From: an uncultured Bacteroidales bacterium
GTDB taxonomy: Bacteria > Bacteroidota > Bacteroidia > Bacteroidales > P3
Reading direction: 5' to 3'
Assembly (NCBI GenBank): GCA_900316055.1
Contig: ONBK01000003.1
Location: 62,001 to 126,000 of the forward strand
Length of the DNA: 64,000 bases
Shown here: positions 32,632 through 41,010 of the stretch, piece after piece
How the letters are laid out: each line of letters opens with the position of its first letter
How positions within the stretch are numbered: position 1 is the first letter of the stretch
The notes under the pieces: generated by a model
Database searches by the model: none
Told to the model about the DNA's origin: nothing
What the model saw: only the letters and a program-made list of their open reading frames with translations
Program-made: the position numbers and the translations under genes

Positions 32632-33771
32632 ATGTCAGAATATTTGAGGATAGAGAATTTTGGACCTATTGTAGAGGTTGAGATAGATGATATTCGTCCT
32701 TTGTGTGTTTTGATTGGAGAGTCTGGTAGTGGCAAGAGTACTATTATGAAGGTTCTATCTTTATTCCGTTGGATATATAAACGGGTTAATTTACGATCTT
32801 ATTTGAAACATGCCCAAATAAAACGGACACAACTTGGATTCAAAATCAAGCCTTTAATGCGCACATCTGGCATCTACGAGTATCTCCGCGCGGATTCAGT
32901 GATTGTTTATCGTAGAGATAATTATGAAATCAAGATGGAGAATCGTAGTGTCAATATTAGATTCACGATTGCTCCCGATGATTTGTGCTTAGATAAAGTC
33001 TGCTTTATTAGTGACAAACGTTCTATGATTCCTGATTTTATTGACAATAAAATGGAACGTAGAATTGCTAATTATTATTTACAGGACACAATGGATAACT
33101 TTGTGATGGCGTATAAGCAGTCACGCCAGTTGTCCATAGATTTCTTAGGCGTAGATTTTAAAGTGGAGAAGCCAAAGAATGGGCCGGAACGTCTTACCAT
33201 TCAAGGCGCTGATGGTGACGAGTTCACGATCGATATGAAGAATGCCTCATCTGGTATTCAGACGGTCACTCCTTTAGCTATGATCGTCAATCATTACGCT
33301 ACGCAATATGATGCAGAAGACTCAATGAACACCGCTCTGTTCCAGTATATGAAAGACACTGACATGTTGAAACAGTTCAGTGCTGTCAAGAACGTTGGTG
33401 AGATAACGCGTAGGACAGTTCATGTAATGGTTGAAGAACCGGAATTGAGCCTATATCCTGAAAGTCAGACTCAATTAATTGATTTCTTAGTGGAACGCAG
33501 TTTTGCTCAGCCACAGCGAGACTATGATATGACACTGATGATGGCTACTCATAGCCCATATATTGTTAACTATTTGAATTTGCTTATTAAGCGGGCTGAC
33601 CGAGGTGTGGATACACCCTATAAAATGTCATTTGATGATATTTCTGCATACGAGGTCAACGGAGGTTTCATTACTTCTCTGAAGGTTGATGCAGAGCATA
33701 GACTGATAGATACACGCTCTTTGTCACAACCAATCTCAGACATCTACGAAGAGTTTAACCACAATGTCTGA
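32632..33771 (+). CDS. AAA/ABC-type ATPase, module 2
   Basis: A 379-residue paralogue of the first ATPase: start YLRIENFGPIVEVEI, Walker A GESGSGKST at 29-37, a signature-like SSGIQTVTPLAMI near 205, Walker B MVEEPELSLYPESQ at about 266-279 and ATHSPYIVNYLN near 305. It is clearly the same family by motif spacing but has diverged substantially. It overlaps the next gene by 8 bases, so the two products are probably made together. I infer the same role as module 1, an ATPase gating an effector. Confidence 0.85.
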   Translation: MSEYLRIENFGPIVEVEIDDIRPLCVLIGESGSGKSTIMKVLSLFRWIYKRVNLRSYLKHAQIKRTQLGFKIKPLMRTSGIYEYLRADSVIVYRRDNYEIKMENRSVNIRFTIAPDDLCLDKVCFISDKRSMIPDFIDNKMERRIANYYLQDTMDNFVMAYKQSRQLSIDFLGVDFKVEKPKNGPERLTIQGADGDEFTIDMKNASSGIQTVTPLAMIVNHYATQYDAEDSMNTALFQYMKDTDMLKQFSAVKNVGEITRRTVHVMVEEPELSLYPESQTQLIDFLVERSFAQPQRDYDMTLMMATHSPYIVNYLNLLIKRADRGVDTPYKMSFDDISAYEVNGGFITSLKVDAEHRLIDTRSLSQPISDIYEEFNHNV

Positions 33772-34441
33772 AGAAACGATGCTGGAAGATTTGTTGAGAG
33801 GCGCAATGCTGGGCTATATTAACCAGCATAGATCAGGTAATCTGGAGGAGTGGTCAACGACACCTACTGTTGTTACAGAAGACATTCCTGACAAGGTGTT
33901 TGGTATCAGAGATGTAAAGGGTACTTCAAACAGCATAAAGTGTGCACCACATACAAGTGAGGCGACATATTATAATGGTGATGAAAAGCATCAGTATGTT
34001 TTGCGTTTTATCCGTTATGAGGAGTTTATTAATCAGTTTAGATCCTATAAAGAAAACGGACAGATAGATAAGGATTGGACGAAGAACTTGAGCCGCCCCG
34101 ATTATATGGCCTATGACGTATCTGGACAGAAACATTGTATGATTATCCATGAGTTGTCGCAGGGCAATATCAGGAACAAACATAAAGACGGGAAAAAACA
34201 ACTTCTGAATACGGTTCTATTACTGAGTAAGATACCTGAATTTCAAAGTTTTCTAAACGAGTTTCAAGGGAATTGTTATTGCTTTCTTTCTGCACAAGGT
34301 TGTGTAGATGTTACGCCAAACAATATGGCTGACAGCTTCATGGAAATTTATAAAAAGCTTCCAGATCCACTTCCAATTGACAACTCTTCAATAACGAAAC
34401 GAGGTTTTAAGGCTTTTGAGACCAAGGTGATAAGACTGTGA
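33764..34441 (+). CDS. putative PD-(D/E)XK-like partner, module 2
   Basis: A 225-residue protein of unknown family that follows ATPase 2 with an 8-base overlap. The segment RPDYMAYDVSGQKHCMIIHE, LSQG aligns by eye with the module 1 partner: D113, E130, but Ser132 where the ELK lysine would be; a Lys-rich helix (NKHKDGKKQLLNTVLLL) follows and could donate a displaced lysine. So it is either a degenerate or a divergent nuclease fold. The last ~40 residues are not conserved with module 1. Confidence 0.55.
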   Translation: MSEETMLEDLLRGAMLGYINQHRSGNLEEWSTTPTVVTEDIPDKVFGIRDVKGTSNSIKCAPHTSEATYYNGDEKHQYVLRFIRYEEFINQFRSYKENGQIDKDWTKNLSRPDYMAYDVSGQKHCMIIHELSQGNIRNKHKDGKKQLLNTVLLLSKIPEFQSFLNEFQGNCYCFLSAQGCVDVTPNNMADSFMEIYKKLPDPLPIDNSSITKRGFKAFETKVIRL

Positions 34442-34483
34442 TAAAGGGAAGGATTGTTTGTACATTATCATATCCTATATTTA

Positions 34484-34996
34484 ATGCCATACGAAAAAAA
34501 AGCAACGTTTAAGAAGTGGAGTGGAAAGGGGAAAGGTTATAATCGTGAACCCTTAACCTTGAACAATGAACCAGTCCGTTATAAGCCTAAACATGGAGCG
34601 TTAGCTCCGTTGATGTCGGAAGAAGAAAAGAAAAAGGCCGGAATTCATGAGCTTTCATATGACTTTGGATGTCGTATCACCCGTTTGTTCCAGTATCTCA
34701 CGGAGGATGCAGAATATAAAGAATACGTACAGTCTAAGCAGATATATAGGAGTGGTACTTCAATAGGTGCGAATGTGAGGGAAAGTAAGCATGCTCAGAG
34801 CGATGCCGACTTCCTGAGTAAGATGAGCATAGCCTATAAAGAAGCTGATGAGTCAGACTATTGGCTCAACCTCCTTCATGACAATGGCTATTTGGATGAT
34901 GATCAATTTAACTCGCTGAACAAAGATATGACCAGGATTCTGAAAATCCTCACCTCTATAGTAAAAACACTGAATGAAAAAGTGAAGAAGAAATAA
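34484..34996 (+). CDS. four-helix-bundle protein with N-terminal extension
   Basis: From ATG at 34484 this gives 170 residues: MPYEKKATFKKWSGKGKG followed by a spacer partly encoded by repeat-like CCTTGAA units (NREPLTLNNEPVRYKP). The four-helix bundle comes next (ELSYDFGCRITRLFQYLT, YRSGTSIGANVRESKHAQSDADFLSKMSIAYKEADESDYWLNLL, MTRILKILTSIVKTL). An upstream in-frame ATG at 34454 is possible, but its added residues are unusual. Role unknown, as for the family. It marks the right edge of the defence-like island; the left edge has another member at 25.5 kb. Confidence 0.82.
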   Translation: MPYEKKATFKKWSGKGKGYNREPLTLNNEPVRYKPKHGALAPLMSEEEKKKAGIHELSYDFGCRITRLFQYLTEDAEYKEYVQSKQIYRSGTSIGANVRESKHAQSDADFLSKMSIAYKEADESDYWLNLLHDNGYLDDDQFNSLNKDMTRILKILTSIVKTLNEKVKKK

Positions 34997-35167
34997 CCTT
35001 GAACCATGAACCCAGAACCCTGAACCAAAAGTTTCCCTGAACCATAAGTTCCGCACAACCTTAAGCCCCAACCATAGGGTGGGGAACCTGCTGGGCTCTC
35101 AAAATGGTTCAATGACCATCAGGTCTATCTTATAAATAATATTAAAACATTCCAAAACAATATAATT
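34997..35167. repeat. CCTTGAA-type heptamer tract
   Basis: Directly after the stop the sequence reads as 7-bp-period units (CCTTGAA, CCATGAA, CCCAGAA, CCCTGAA), then degenerates. There is no gene up to the next start. Confidence 0.7.
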
Positions 35168-35398
35168 ATGGCAAAATTTAAAATTGGAGATGTAGTTACT
35201 CTTACATCTGGAGGAAATGAAATGACAATAATCGGAATCTATGAAAATGATCCTAACAATTATCATTCAAGTGTAGGCTATGAAGTTTATAGCCAAAAAT
35301 TTGGAGGAGCGTCTTCTACTTATTATGGTTGTGCATGGTTTGAAAATGGTTTAAAAAAAGATGATGCCTTTCCTGAAGAGGCCTTAAAACTTATTTAA
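35168..35398 (+). CDS. small YodC/DUF2158-like protein
   Basis: A 76-residue protein starting MAKFKIGDVVTLTSGGNEMTI and ending WFENGLKKDDAFPEEALKLI. This fits the DUF2158/YodC-type small beta proteins (FKIGDVVxLKSGGPxMTV ... CxWFDGxxxxxxxFxxxxL). Cytoplasmic, function unknown. It precedes the first gene of the large glycan locus by 26 bases and may be co-transcribed with it. Confidence 0.7.
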   Translation: MAKFKIGDVVTLTSGGNEMTIIGIYENDPNNYHSSVGYEVYSQKFGGASSTYYGCAWFENGLKKDDAFPEEALKLI

Positions 35399-35424
35399 TA
35401 AGATATATTATTTCTTAATTAGTT

Positions 35425-36180
35425 ATGATTAACGTTGGAATTATTGGATGTGGCTTCGTTGGTGGAGCCTTGAAAGATTGGTTAGAACACAACAATCCGG
35501 AGTGTAAACTTTTCATCAGCGATCCTCCTAAGGGATATAATGATGATTTGAGTAACATCGATATTGCTTTCTTACAAATCCATGTCCCTACAGAGGATGA
35601 CGGAACGCAGGATTTACGTCTTATGACGGAACTGATCAAAAATTTGCCAAATGTGCCGGTGTTTGTTCGCACTACTATTCTTCCAGGTACGAGTGACCGA
35701 CTCTCCAAAGAAACTGGTCATCAGGTATGCTATATGCCAGAGTTCCTCACTGAGCGTACGCACATTGAGGACTTCAAAAAGCAAACAATGGTTTTCACTG
35801 GTGCTCACGAGTTGCTTACCAAGATTTTCGTGGGTAAAAAATTCACCGTTATGACTCCGCTTGAGGCAGAACTTACCAAGTATATGCACAACGTGTTTGG
35901 TGCTTATAAGGTTACTTATTTCAACGCGTGCCGTGAATACTGCGAGCAGATGGGTGCAGACTGGCGTAAGGTGCATACTGGTGTGCTGCTGTCTGGTTAT
36001 ATCAACGATACACACACCTACGTACCTGGTCCAGATGGCAAGTTTGGCTATGGTGGTAAGTGCTTCCCGAAGGATGTTAATGCTTTTGCCAAGATGACGG
36101 AGGGTACTCCTTTAGGAACCCTTTTGGAGCACCTTCACGAGTTAAATGTCCACTTCCGTGGGGTGGAAGAGCATATCTAA
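35425..36180 (+). CDS. short nucleotide-sugar dehydrogenase-like protein
   Basis: A 251-residue relative of UDP-glucose/GDP-mannose dehydrogenases: the Rossmann start VGIIGCGFVGGALKDWL, VFVRTTILPGTSDRL, YMPEFLTERT, AELTKYMHNVFGAYKVTYFNA and the active-site cysteine segment GYGGKCFPKDVNAF. It keeps the NAD-binding and central domains but lacks the C-terminal UDP-binding domain, which full-length relatives (such as the ugd gene at 23.9 kb) have. Short forms are known in surface-glycan loci, but their substrate is unclear. It is the first gene of the low-GC glycan operon. Confidence 0.8.
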   Translation: MINVGIIGCGFVGGALKDWLEHNNPECKLFISDPPKGYNDDLSNIDIAFLQIHVPTEDDGTQDLRLMTELIKNLPNVPVFVRTTILPGTSDRLSKETGHQVCYMPEFLTERTHIEDFKKQTMVFTGAHELLTKIFVGKKFTVMTPLEAELTKYMHNVFGAYKVTYFNACREYCEQMGADWRKVHTGVLLSGYINDTHTYVPGPDGKFGYGGKCFPKDVNAFAKMTEGTPLGTLLEHLHELNVHFRGVEEHI

Positions 36181-36200
36181 TAACTTGAAAGTAAAAAGGA

Positions 36201-37112
36201 ATGAAAGGAATAGTTCTCGCTGGAGGATCTGGCACAAGATTGTACCCAATCACCAAGGGTGTTAGCAAGCAATTGCTTCCGATTTATGATAAACCAATGG
36301 TTTATTATCCTATCAGCGCTTTGATGCTTGCTGGGATAAGAGATATCCTTATCATTTCAACGCCATACGACCTCCCGGGTTTTAAGCGTTTGCTGGGGGA
36401 TGGCTCTGATTATGGTGTTCATTTTGAATATGCAGAACAGCCTTCACCTGACGGCCTTGCACAAGCATTTATCATAGGCGAGAAGTTCATTGGCAACGAT
36501 TCTGCTTGTCTAGTCCTAGGAGATAATATTTTCCATGGTGCAGGTTTTACATACCTTTTGAAAAAGGCAGTTGATGATGCTGAGAAGAATGCCAAAGCTA
36601 CTGTGTTTGGATATTGGGTTAGCGATCCTGAACGGTATGGTGTGGCTGAGTTTGATAAGGATGGTAACTGTCTCAGTATTGAGGAAAAACCCAAAGAGCC
36701 TAAGAGCAACTATGCAGTTGTAGGTCTCTATTTCTATCCCAATAAGGTGGTAGATGTAGCAAAGCACATCAAACCTTCTGCACGTGGGGAACTGGAAATC
36801 ACTACTGTGAACCAAGAGTTCCTGAAAGATGGTGAGCTTAAGGTTCAAACCCTTGGTCGTGGCTTTGCATGGTTAGATACAGGCACACATGACTCCCTTT
36901 CTGAAGCTTCTACTTTCGTTGAAGTGATAGAGAAAAGACAGGGTTTAAAAATTGCTTGTCTGGAAGGTATTGCTTATCGCAACGGTTGGATTTCAGAAGA
37001 GAAGATGCGTGAACTGGCTAAACCCATGTTGAAGAATCAGTATGGCCAATACTTGCTTCGTGTGATTGATGAGAAAAAAGATGATGTAAACTCTGACACT
37101 TTCAGACGATAA
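36201..37112 (+). CDS. rfbA: glucose-1-phosphate thymidylyltransferase
   Basis: A 303-residue RmlA/RfbA: nucleotide-binding [13 protein letters not shown] at the N-terminus, [48 protein letters not shown] and [12 protein letters not shown]. It makes dTDP-glucose from dTTP and glucose-1-phosphate, the first step toward dTDP-6-deoxy sugars. The following genes encode dTDP-4-keto-6-deoxyglucose-modifying enzymes, so it feeds a dTDP-amino-sugar pathway. The expected next enzyme, RmlB (4,6-dehydratase), is not in the window. Confidence 0.95.
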   Translation: MKGIVLAGGSGTRLYPITKGVSKQLLPIYDKPMVYYPISALMLAGIRDILIISTPYDLPGFKRLLGDGSDYGVHFEYAEQPSPDGLAQAFIIGEKFIGNDSACLVLGDNIFHGAGFTYLLKKAVDDAEKNAKATVFGYWVSDPERYGVAEFDKDGNCLSIEEKPKEPKSNYAVVGLYFYPNKVVDVAKHIKPSARGELEITTVNQEFLKDGELKVQTLGRGFAWLDTGTHDSLSEASTFVEVIEKRQGLKIACLEGIAYRNGWISEEKMRELAKPMLKNQYGQYLLRVIDEKKDDVNSDTFRR

Positions 37113-37114
37113 CT

Positions 37115-37534
37115 ATGGCAAAAGTTGATGATGTTAGAATTATAGAACTGCCAAAGTTCTTGGATGCAAGAGGGAATCTTTCTTTTGTAGAACAGTATAA
37201 CCACATTCCTTTTGAGATAAAAAGGACATATTGGATATATGATGTTCCGGGAGGTGAAGATAGAGGTGGCCATGCATTTCAAGAGAATCAAGAGGTGCTG
37301 ATAGCACTTTCTGGCGCTTTTGATGTGGTAGTTGATGATGGTGAGAATAACAAAACTTTTACGTTGAATCGCTCATATTATGGATTATACATCCCACAGG
37401 GCTTATGGCGTACTATGGTTAATTTTTCCACAAATTCTTTTGCCCTTGAGTTCGGTTCAGTAAAGTATTCTGCGGAGGACTACATCCGTGATTACGATGA
37501 ATTCTTAAAACTGAAGAAAGATGGCAAAATATAG
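37115..37534 (+). CDS. FdtA/WxcM-like dTDP-ketosugar isomerase homologue, first copy
   Basis: A 139-residue cupin of the FdtA/QdtA/WxcM-like type: LPKFLDARGNLSFVEQYNHIPF, RTYWIYDVPGGEDRGGHAFQEN, DVVVDDGENNKTF and a C-terminal SAEDYIRDYDEFLKLK. FdtA enzymes convert dTDP-4-keto-6-deoxyglucose to the 3-keto isomer using a pair of histidines in the RGxHAH segment; this copy reads RGGHAF, so the second His is replaced by Phe. It may be inactive, altered in specificity or a partner of the second copy, which overlaps it by 14 bases. Confidence 0.85.
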   Translation: MAKVDDVRIIELPKFLDARGNLSFVEQYNHIPFEIKRTYWIYDVPGGEDRGGHAFQENQEVLIALSGAFDVVVDDGENNKTFTLNRSYYGLYIPQGLWRTMVNFSTNSFALEFGSVKYSAEDYIRDYDEFLKLKKDGKI

Positions 37535-37943
37535 TGTGTTCGACTGCTCAATGGTGGAGTTGGATAAGCACCATAGTGACCGTAAGGGAAACCTGACGGT
37601 GGTGCAGAATGGCGAGACTTTGCCATTTGATGTAAAGCGGGTGTATTACCTCTATGATGTGCCTGGTGGAGAATCACGTGGAGCTCATGCACATAAAGAT
37701 TTGGAACAGTTGATTATTGCCGCATCTGGCTCATTTAGGGTAACTCTTGATGATGGCAAATGCAAGCGCTCATTCTTCTTGAACAGACCTTATCAAGGAC
37801 TGTATGTTAAGCCCGGGATGTGGCGTGACCTAGAGGATTTCTCTTCTGGAGCGGTATGTATGGTATTAGCCAGTGAGGTGTACCAGAAAGAGGATTATAT
37901 CCGGGATTATGAAGAATTCTTAAAATTCAGGAAGGAAATATGA
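37521..37943 (+). CDS. dTDP-4-keto-6-deoxyglucose 3,4-ketoisomerase, FdtA-like, second copy
   Basis: A 140-residue FdtA-like cupin with the complete RGAHAHKDLEQL histidine pair, VKRVYYLYDVPGGESR, SFRVTLDDGKCKRSF and YIRDYEEFLKFRK. It is predicted to isomerise dTDP-4-keto-6-deoxy-D-glucose to a 3-keto sugar for the aminotransferase two genes downstream. The start overlaps the previous FdtA-like gene by 14 bases and its end overlaps the acetyltransferase by 4, so translation is coupled through the pathway. It is probably the active isomerase of the pair. Confidence 0.88.
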   Translation: MAKYSVFDCSMVELDKHHSDRKGNLTVVQNGETLPFDVKRVYYLYDVPGGESRGAHAHKDLEQLIIAASGSFRVTLDDGKCKRSFFLNRPYQGLYVKPGMWRDLEDFSSGAVCMVLASEVYQKEDYIRDYEEFLKFRKEI

Positions 37944-38398
37944 TTCATCCGTTAGCTGATTGTATGAACAAGAACGTGCCAGAAAGCACAAAGGTGTGGC
38001 AGTTCTGTGTAGTGTTCCCTAATTGTCAGATAGGGGAGAATTGCAATATATGCTCTCATTGCCTGATTGAGAATGAGGTGGTGATTGGCAATAATGTCAC
38101 TATCAAATGCAATGTGCAGGTTTGGGATGGCATTACGCTGGAGGATAATGTAATGGTAGGGGCAAATGTAACCTTTACCAATGATATGTATCCCCGATCA
38201 AAGAACAAGGATTGGACATTGTTGAAAACCAGGGTCTGTAAGGGCGCGACCATTGGAGCTGGAGCGGTGATACTGCCAGGTATCACCATAGGCGAGAATG
38301 CCTTTATTGCTGCTGGTAGTGTAGTTACTAAGGATGTGCCTGCTGGTGAATTATGGATGGGGAGTCCTGCAAAGTTTTACAAGAAAGTAGATTTTTAG
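37940..38398 (+). CDS. FdtC-like sugar N-acetyltransferase (hexapeptide repeat)
   Basis: A 152-residue left-handed beta-helix acyltransferase: hexapeptide turns are clear in CQIGENCNICSHCLIENEVVIGNNVTIKCNV and GATIGAGAVILPGITIGENAFIAAGSVVTKDVPAGELWMGSPAK. In this setting (RmlA, FdtA, aminotransferase) it fits FdtC/QdtC, which N-acetylates the 3-amino group of the dTDP-sugar with acetyl-CoA to give dTDP-Fuc3NAc or Qui3NAc. It lies 3 bases before the aminotransferase gene. Confidence 0.88.
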   Translation: MIHPLADCMNKNVPESTKVWQFCVVFPNCQIGENCNICSHCLIENEVVIGNNVTIKCNVQVWDGITLEDNVMVGANVTFTNDMYPRSKNKDWTLLKTRVCKGATIGAGAVILPGITIGENAFIAAGSVVTKDVPAGELWMGSPAKFYKKVDF

Positions 38399-38401
38399 AA
38401 T

Positions 38402-39523
38402 ATGATTCCATTTTTATCACTGAAAGACGTAACGGCTCTTCACGGAGCAGAGATTAATGAGGCTGTTAGCCGTGTGGTTAATGGAGGGTGGTATCTCCAA
38501 GGTAAGGAGAATGAGAAGTTTGAGGCAAATTATGCCAACTTTATCGGAACAAAGTACTGCATAGGATGTGCTAACGGTTTGGATGCACTCATCTGGATCT
38601 TCCGTGCATATATTGAGATGGGTGTAATGCAACTAGGCGATGAGGTGATAGTACCTGCAAACACCTATATTGCCACCATTCTTGCAATAACAGAGAATGG
38701 CTTGAAGCCCGTTCTTGTGGAGCCTAAACTTAACACACTGGAGATAGATGACGACCTCATTGAGGCTGCCATCACTCCTAAGACTAAGGCTATTGCTATT
38801 GTTCACCTCTATGGCCGTAATGCTTATACAGATAAGATTGGTGCTCTTTGTAAGAAGTACAATTTGAAACTGGTTGAGGACAATGCTCAGGCTCATGGTT
38901 GTAAGCATACTGATGGTCGTGTAACCGGTAGCATTGGTGATGCTGCTGGTCATAGCTTCTATCCTGGAAAAAACCTTGGTGCGCTTGGTGATGGTGGTGC
39001 GGTTACCACTAATGATCCAGAACTAGCTGCTGCTATTCGTGCTTTAGCAAATTATGGTTCACAGAAGAAGTATGTGTTCAAATATACCGGTCGCAACAGT
39101 CGTCTGGATGAGATTCAGGCAGCTGTACTTGATGTGAAGTTGAAGTATCTGGTAGAGGATAACGCTCACCGTAAAGAGGTGGCTCATTACTATTATGAGC
39201 ATATTAATAATCCGCTGATTACTATGCCGGACTTACTTCCTGATGAGCAGAATGCATACCACTTGTTCCCGATTCTGGTAGATGACGGAAAACGTGATGC
39301 TTTGCATGACTATTTGGACCAGAATGGTGTTGGTACAGTTTGTCATTATCCTATTGCTCCGCATAAACAGGAGTGCTATGCTAAAGAGGGATGGAATGTG
39401 CCTCAGTTGAGCCTTCCTATAACAGAGAAGATTGCAGATGAGGAACTGAGCCTCCCTATTGGACCTTCAATTACTATTGAGGAGGTAGGAACTGTTACTG
39501 ATCTTATTAATAGTTTTAAATAA
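38402..39523 (+). CDS. FdtB/QdtB-like dTDP-3-ketosugar aminotransferase (DegT family)
   Basis: A 373-residue PLP-dependent aminotransferase of the DegT/DnrJ/EryC1 family, with [22 protein letters not shown] and the cofactor lysine K190 in [15 protein letters not shown]. The end [21 protein letters not shown] fits FdtB/QdtB-type enzymes that aminate C3 of dTDP-3-keto-6-deoxy hexoses with glutamate. It completes the FdtA-B-C set in this operon. The stop overlaps the Wzx start by one base. Confidence 0.9.
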   Translation: MIPFLSLKDVTALHGAEINEAVSRVVNGGWYLQGKENEKFEANYANFIGTKYCIGCANGLDALIWIFRAYIEMGVMQLGDEVIVPANTYIATILAITENGLKPVLVEPKLNTLEIDDDLIEAAITPKTKAIAIVHLYGRNAYTDKIGALCKKYNLKLVEDNAQAHGCKHTDGRVTGSIGDAAGHSFYPGKNLGALGDGGAVTTNDPELAAAIRALANYGSQKKYVFKYTGRNSRLDEIQAAVLDVKLKYLVEDNAHRKEVAHYYYEHINNPLITMPDLLPDEQNAYHLFPILVDDGKRDALHDYLDQNGVGTVCHYPIAPHKQECYAKEGWNVPQLSLPITEKIADEELSLPIGPSITIEEVGTVTDLINSFK

Positions 39524-41010
39524 TGTCTGAGCCTGTTACGGCAAACAATAATTACAAAGAAGGCCTTAAAGGGACAACTCTTTTTGGCGGAGTGCAGATA
39601 TACAAAATTTTGATATCTGTTATTCGCTCTAAGCTATTAGCTATATTCTTAGGGCCTTCCGGCGTTGGTGTTCTAGGCCTTTTGAGTTCTGCGACGGACT
39701 TCGTATATAGCTTATCAAACTTCGGTCTTGGCACAAGTGCTGTACGTGATATATCTGAAGCGAACAAAGAGGGAGATATTCATCGGTTATCGTATGTTAG
39801 TACGGTTTTTAAGAAACTTGTATGGGTTACGGGATTATTGGGGTTGTCTATTTGTCTGTTATTTGCACCTGTATTAAGTCAAGTATCTTTTGGGAGTCAT
39901 GATTTTACATTTACTTTTGCAATCCTTTCAGTAATCCTTCTGTTCAGAATGTTGTCAGAAGGCCAAAATACCTTATTGCAGGGTACACACAATTTAAGGA
40001 TGATGGCTAAGTCTAATGTATGGGGAAATACTTTCGGATTAATTGTAACAGCTCCTTTGTATTACTTTTTTGGGGTCCGAGGAATAGCGCCCGCATTAAT
40101 ACTAACATTTTTAATCAATTTGCTTGTTTCATGGTATTATTCTAGTAAGATCAAACTTGAGAAAGTTGAAGTTAGTTACAAACAAGCTTTGGTTGCGGGT
40201 AAAAAAATGTTGAAACTAGGGGGCTATATAGCCCTTAGTGGATTAATTTCGACCATTGTTCCATATATCATACAAGTTTTTATAGAAAAAAAAGGCGGAT
40301 TACAAGATGTGGGATTATATGTGGCTGGATTTGCTATAGTTAATACATATGTGGGTATGGTTTTTACTGCAATGGCAACAGAGTATTTTCCTCGCCTTTC
40401 ATCAATAGCAAAAGAATCTGGTGCATTTAATATAGCATTAAACCAGCAGATGCAGATTTGTATTTTGCTTATTGCTCCTTTAATATGTGCTTTTATTGTT
40501 TTTTCTAAAGTCGCAATTGTTGTTTTATATTCAAATGAATTTTTGAGCATAGAGCACATGATACTATTTGCCGTATTTGCAATATTGTTCAAAGCACCCA
40601 GTTGGTGTTGCTCATATGCAATATTAGCGAAAGGAGATGGTAAAATATTCTTCATAACGGAGATGCTCGTTTTGATACTTCAGGTGGGTTTGTATATGTG
40701 TTTTTACCTCTGGTTGGGGTTGACAGGTATTGGTTTGGCGTTTATTGTAATGTATATATACTACCTCATTCAGGAATGGTTTGTGTGTAGAAAAAGATAC
40801 GGTTTTTCTATTTCTAGAGACGTTATAAAAACTTATTTGCCACATCTGTTTTTTTGTGTAGGTTGCCTAATAACAGTTATGTTTTTGGGACAAATTCCGA
40901 GGTATATCATCGGTAGTATTCTTATCGTGCTTGCAGGTTTATATTCATTTAAAAAACTGGACAAGCAAGTTGATATTCGTGGCTTTGTAAAATCCAAGAT
41001 AAAGAAATAA
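39523..41010 (+). CDS. wzx: O-antigen/capsule repeat-unit flippase (Wzx-like)
   Basis: A 495-residue integral membrane protein with 12-14 helices spread over the whole length and the N-terminal GTTLFGGVQIYKILISVIRSK, SKLLAIFLGPSGVGVLGLL pattern of polysaccharide transporters in the MOP superfamily. It is predicted to flip the lipid-linked repeat unit across the inner membrane for Wzy-dependent polymerisation; the Wzy candidate is 13 kb downstream. It sits between the sugar-synthesis genes and the first glycosyltransferase. Confidence 0.9.
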   Translation: MSEPVTANNNYKEGLKGTTLFGGVQIYKILISVIRSKLLAIFLGPSGVGVLGLLSSATDFVYSLSNFGLGTSAVRDISEANKEGDIHRLSYVSTVFKKLVWVTGLLGLSICLLFAPVLSQVSFGSHDFTFTFAILSVILLFRMLSEGQNTLLQGTHNLRMMAKSNVWGNTFGLIVTAPLYYFFGVRGIAPALILTFLINLLVSWYYSSKIKLEKVEVSYKQALVAGKKMLKLGGYIALSGLISTIVPYIIQVFIEKKGGLQDVGLYVAGFAIVNTYVGMVFTAMATEYFPRLSSIAKESGAFNIALNQQMQICILLIAPLICAFIVFSKVAIVVLYSNEFLSIEHMILFAVFAILFKAPSWCCSYAILAKGDGKIFFITEMLVLILQVGLYMCFYLWLGLTGIGLAFIVMYIYYLIQEWFVCRKRYGFSISRDVIKTYLPHLFFCVGCLITVMFLGQIPRYIIGSILIVLAGLYSFKKLDKQVDIRGFVKSKIKK

